A stretch of 64,000 nucleotides of DNA from Paramoeba atlantica (lineage: Eukaryota; Discosea): positions 248,001-312,000 of the forward strand of contig CDRNVI010000015.1 in assembly GCA_977017575.1 (NCBI GenBank), given 5' to 3'. This document shows positions 62,434-64,000 of this stretch, piece after piece. The notes below the pieces were generated by a model. That model ran no database searches. It saw only the letters and a list, made by a program, of their open reading frames with translations, and had not been told where the DNA came from. Each line of letters starts with the position of its first letter. The first letter of the stretch is position 1. Position numbers and translations under genes: made by a program.

Positions 62434-63303
62434 ATGACCGAAATTGCCAAGGATTTGTGTGCAGGCACTATGGCTGGCATGATGTGCAAGGTTGTGGAAT
62501 ACCCTATGGACACTGTGAAAGTTCGTCTACAGGATATGCACTGCACCTACCGGGGTACTCTAGACTGCATAGTCCGCATGTTTCGAGAGGAGGGGCCACT
62601 TGGGTTTTATCGAGGCCTTCCCGCCCCGCTCTACGGGTGTATGATTGACACTGCGACCATCTTTGTCGTCTACAACGGTCTCTCCAACACATACCGCAAT
62701 TGGAAGGGCAGTGCGTTGAATTCTGATCTCCCATTAGCGGGGACGGCGGCCGCGGGGTTTGGCGCCGGTCTTGCCGTCTCTGTCGTGCTCACTCCGATAG
62801 AGTTGGTCAAGTGCCGCATGCAGGTGCAGGACACACTGCCTCCGGAGAAGCAAGTCTACAAGGGGGTGTGGCATTGCGCTTGCCGGACGGTGTCCCAGGA
62901 GGGTGTACGGGGACTATTCCGGGGGTACACCTCATTTGCCGCGCGCGAGGCTCCTGGGAGTGCATTATGGTACGCAGTGTATGAGGGACTGCGGTCGTAT
63001 CTTGCCCCGCACGGGGGTTCACGCTCAGATGTACCGCTACTTGGCACTGCCATGGCCGGGGCCGCAGCGGGATTCTCGTACTGGACCGCAACCTTTCCTA
63101 CAGATGTGGTAAAAACGCGAATCCAAGTGGATCCAGAGTATGCGAATCACACCTTGAAACAAGGACTTAAGGATGTGTACCGTGAAGGGGGAGTTCGATC
63201 TCTCTACAAAGGCTGGGGTGTGACGGTGGCTCGGGCCATGCCCTCGCACGCGTTGCTCTTTGTGACGTATGAATACTGCAAGAGGTATTTGGACACTTTG
63301 TAG
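62434..63303 (+). CDS. Mitochondrial carrier, ornithine/basic amino acid type (SLC25A15/Ort1-like)
   Basis: A 289-residue mitochondrial inner-membrane carrier with three repeats, each starting with a signature: PMDTVKVRLQ (about 24-33), PIELVKCRMQVQ (about 118-129) and PTDVVKTRIQVD (about 222-233). The opening KDLCAGTMAGMMCKVVEYPM resembles the ornithine carrier family (human ORC1, yeast Ort1/Arg11), where GxxxGxxxKxxEYPFDTVKVRLQ is typical. ALWYAVYEGLRSYL and the C-terminal HALLFVTYEYCKRYL follow the family pattern. Carnitine/acylcarnitine carriers are related and cannot be fully excluded. Codons are GC-richer than in surrounding genes. Confidence 0.85.
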   Translation: MTEIAKDLCAGTMAGMMCKVVEYPMDTVKVRLQDMHCTYRGTLDCIVRMFREEGPLGFYRGLPAPLYGCMIDTATIFVVYNGLSNTYRNWKGSALNSDLPLAGTAAAGFGAGLAVSVVLTPIELVKCRMQVQDTLPPEKQVYKGVWHCACRTVSQEGVRGLFRGYTSFAAREAPGSALWYAVYEGLRSYLAPHGGSRSDVPLLGTAMAGAAAGFSYWTATFPTDVVKTRIQVDPEYANHTLKQGLKDVYREGGVRSLYKGWGVTVARAMPSHALLFVTYEYCKRYLDTL

Positions 63304-63849
63304 CGCGCTCGAGTAGTCCTTGGGGAAATCACATGATGTGGAACGCGCAGTATTGCATCGAAAGTTTGTGGCATCACACATGAATCATTTCCTGCAAATT
63401 GTTGTTTGCTCTATCCTCTGATTTCCTTGTTTCGTCTGATTCTTTTTTTAATTTTGTACCTTTTTTGGCCTAAATTTTTCATGGTGTTATTCATAGTGGC
63501 TGTTAAGTTCATGTTCAGATAAATGGGCGGCATTGATTCTACACTACAATTCCTAGTAAAGGGTTACTAAGAGTCGATATCCTTCTAATTATGTAGTAGC
63601 TTAATTATGTAATGGTTTATTAATTATGTAATAGCAAAAAGAAAGAATAGCATTTACTGTACTGAATAACAATCTAAAATAATACAACGTAACAACGGAC
63701 ACGCTACTGTTGTATGTTGTCCAAAATCGTACCATCAAGGGAAATGATCCTAATTTTAAATATACAATGTATGTATAAATCATAGATGTATAAATTAGAG
63801 TACGTTCTAGAGTATGGAGATTTCCAGCCATTAAAAGCGCGGTACGAAG
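63304..63849. other. Intergenic region, nothing seen
   Basis: About 550 bases without a supported gene. TTAATTATGTA-type words repeat near 63586-63633. GGAGATTTCCAGCC near 63817-63829 holds the last candidate acceptor AG before the final frame. Confidence 0.35.
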
Positions 63850-64000
63850 ATGCAGATACTTTCATCTACCATTGAAGACAATTCGAAGGATACACCGTTT
63901 TCCTCTCTGCCAATATTAGCGGAGTTTACGGATGGGTCATCTAAAAACGTGGAGGTAGAATCACACACGAATCTTTCTGGTGTTATTATCGATTTGATTT
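63850..64000 (+). CDS. 5' end of a further gene, cut by window end
   Basis: An ATG at 63850 opens a frame that runs without a stop through the last base, 50 codons (MQILSSTIEDNSKDTPFSSL and on). Its position about 550 bases after the previous stop, the + strand and a nearby AG in TTCCAG make a real gene start likely. No family can be named from so little sequence. Confidence 0.55.
   Translation, partial: MQILSSTIEDNSKDTPFSSLPILAEFTDGSSKNVEVESHTNLSGVIIDLI

Noticed and set aside
1-64000. tRNA genes, rRNA, CRISPR arrays, telomeric repeats
   Set aside because: I looked for B-box-like GGTTCGAATCC words, regularly spaced repeats and TTAGGG arrays and found none. A covariance-model scan could still find a missed small RNA.

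Overview
This window looks like nuclear DNA of a kinetoplastid (Euglenozoa), and not a classical trypanosomatid. About 34 protein genes all lie on the + strand, head to tail. None shows a cis-intron. Most gaps are 0.1-0.6 kb, and many starts are preceded by a pyrimidine tract ending in AG, the usual setting for spliced-leader trans-splicing of a polycistronic transcript. Two genes support the assignment. One encodes tandem ArdC-N-like domains (21.3-22.9 kb), the architecture of the kinetoplastid kinetoplast-DNA binding protein p38/Tc38. The other is a triosephosphate isomerase ending in SKL, as expected for glycosomal glycolysis. Class II transposon remnants argue against a trypanosomatid and favour a bodonid or early-branching kinetoplastid. 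The assignment is an inference from the sequence.

Layout. 1-4.3 kb: C-terminal two thirds of the spliceosomal core protein Prp8. 4.9-8.7 kb: two adjacent FKBP-TPR genes, the first carrying three extra cold-shock domains. 9.2-16 kb: a TauE/SafE-like membrane protein, a large probable mitochondrial protein, the diflavin reductase Tah18/NDOR1 and an unknown protein. 16-21 kb: a bacterial-type RtcB RNA ligase with a presequence, triosephosphate isomerase, ribosomal proteins P1 and eL34, and a permuted papain-like hydrolase. 21-29 kb: the ArdC-N protein, a twin-CX9C protein, a triple PsbP/DcrB-like protein and a methyltransferase with an inserted UBR-like zinc finger. 29.6-39 kb: a GTPBP1/2-like GTPase, PheRS alpha, glyoxalase II, a large unknown protein and Prp3. 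39.4-45 kb: an HTD2-like dehydratase, then about 5 kb of transposon debris. 44.9-64 kb: EMC3, NUFIP1, a FANCJ-type helicase, exportin-T, exportin-7, two small basic probable mitoribosomal proteins, SRP68, GINS Sld5, a Tom40-type barrel, an ornithine-carrier-like SLC25 protein, and the 5' end of one more gene.

The genes form no pathway operon. They are housekeeping functions (splicing, translation, nuclear export, protein targeting, mitochondrial import and metabolism, replication) strung on one transcription unit, as in other kinetoplastids. The accessory DNA consists of at least three families of short nonautonomous elements with inverted ends and TA target duplications, one possible TTA-flanked element, and a decayed Merlin/ISXO2-like transposase. 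The most unusual host features are the FKBP-TPR-cold-shock protein, the UBR finger inside a methyltransferase, the bacterial-type RtcB with a mitochondrial-looking leader, and the ArdC-N repeat protein, whose reading frame changes once.
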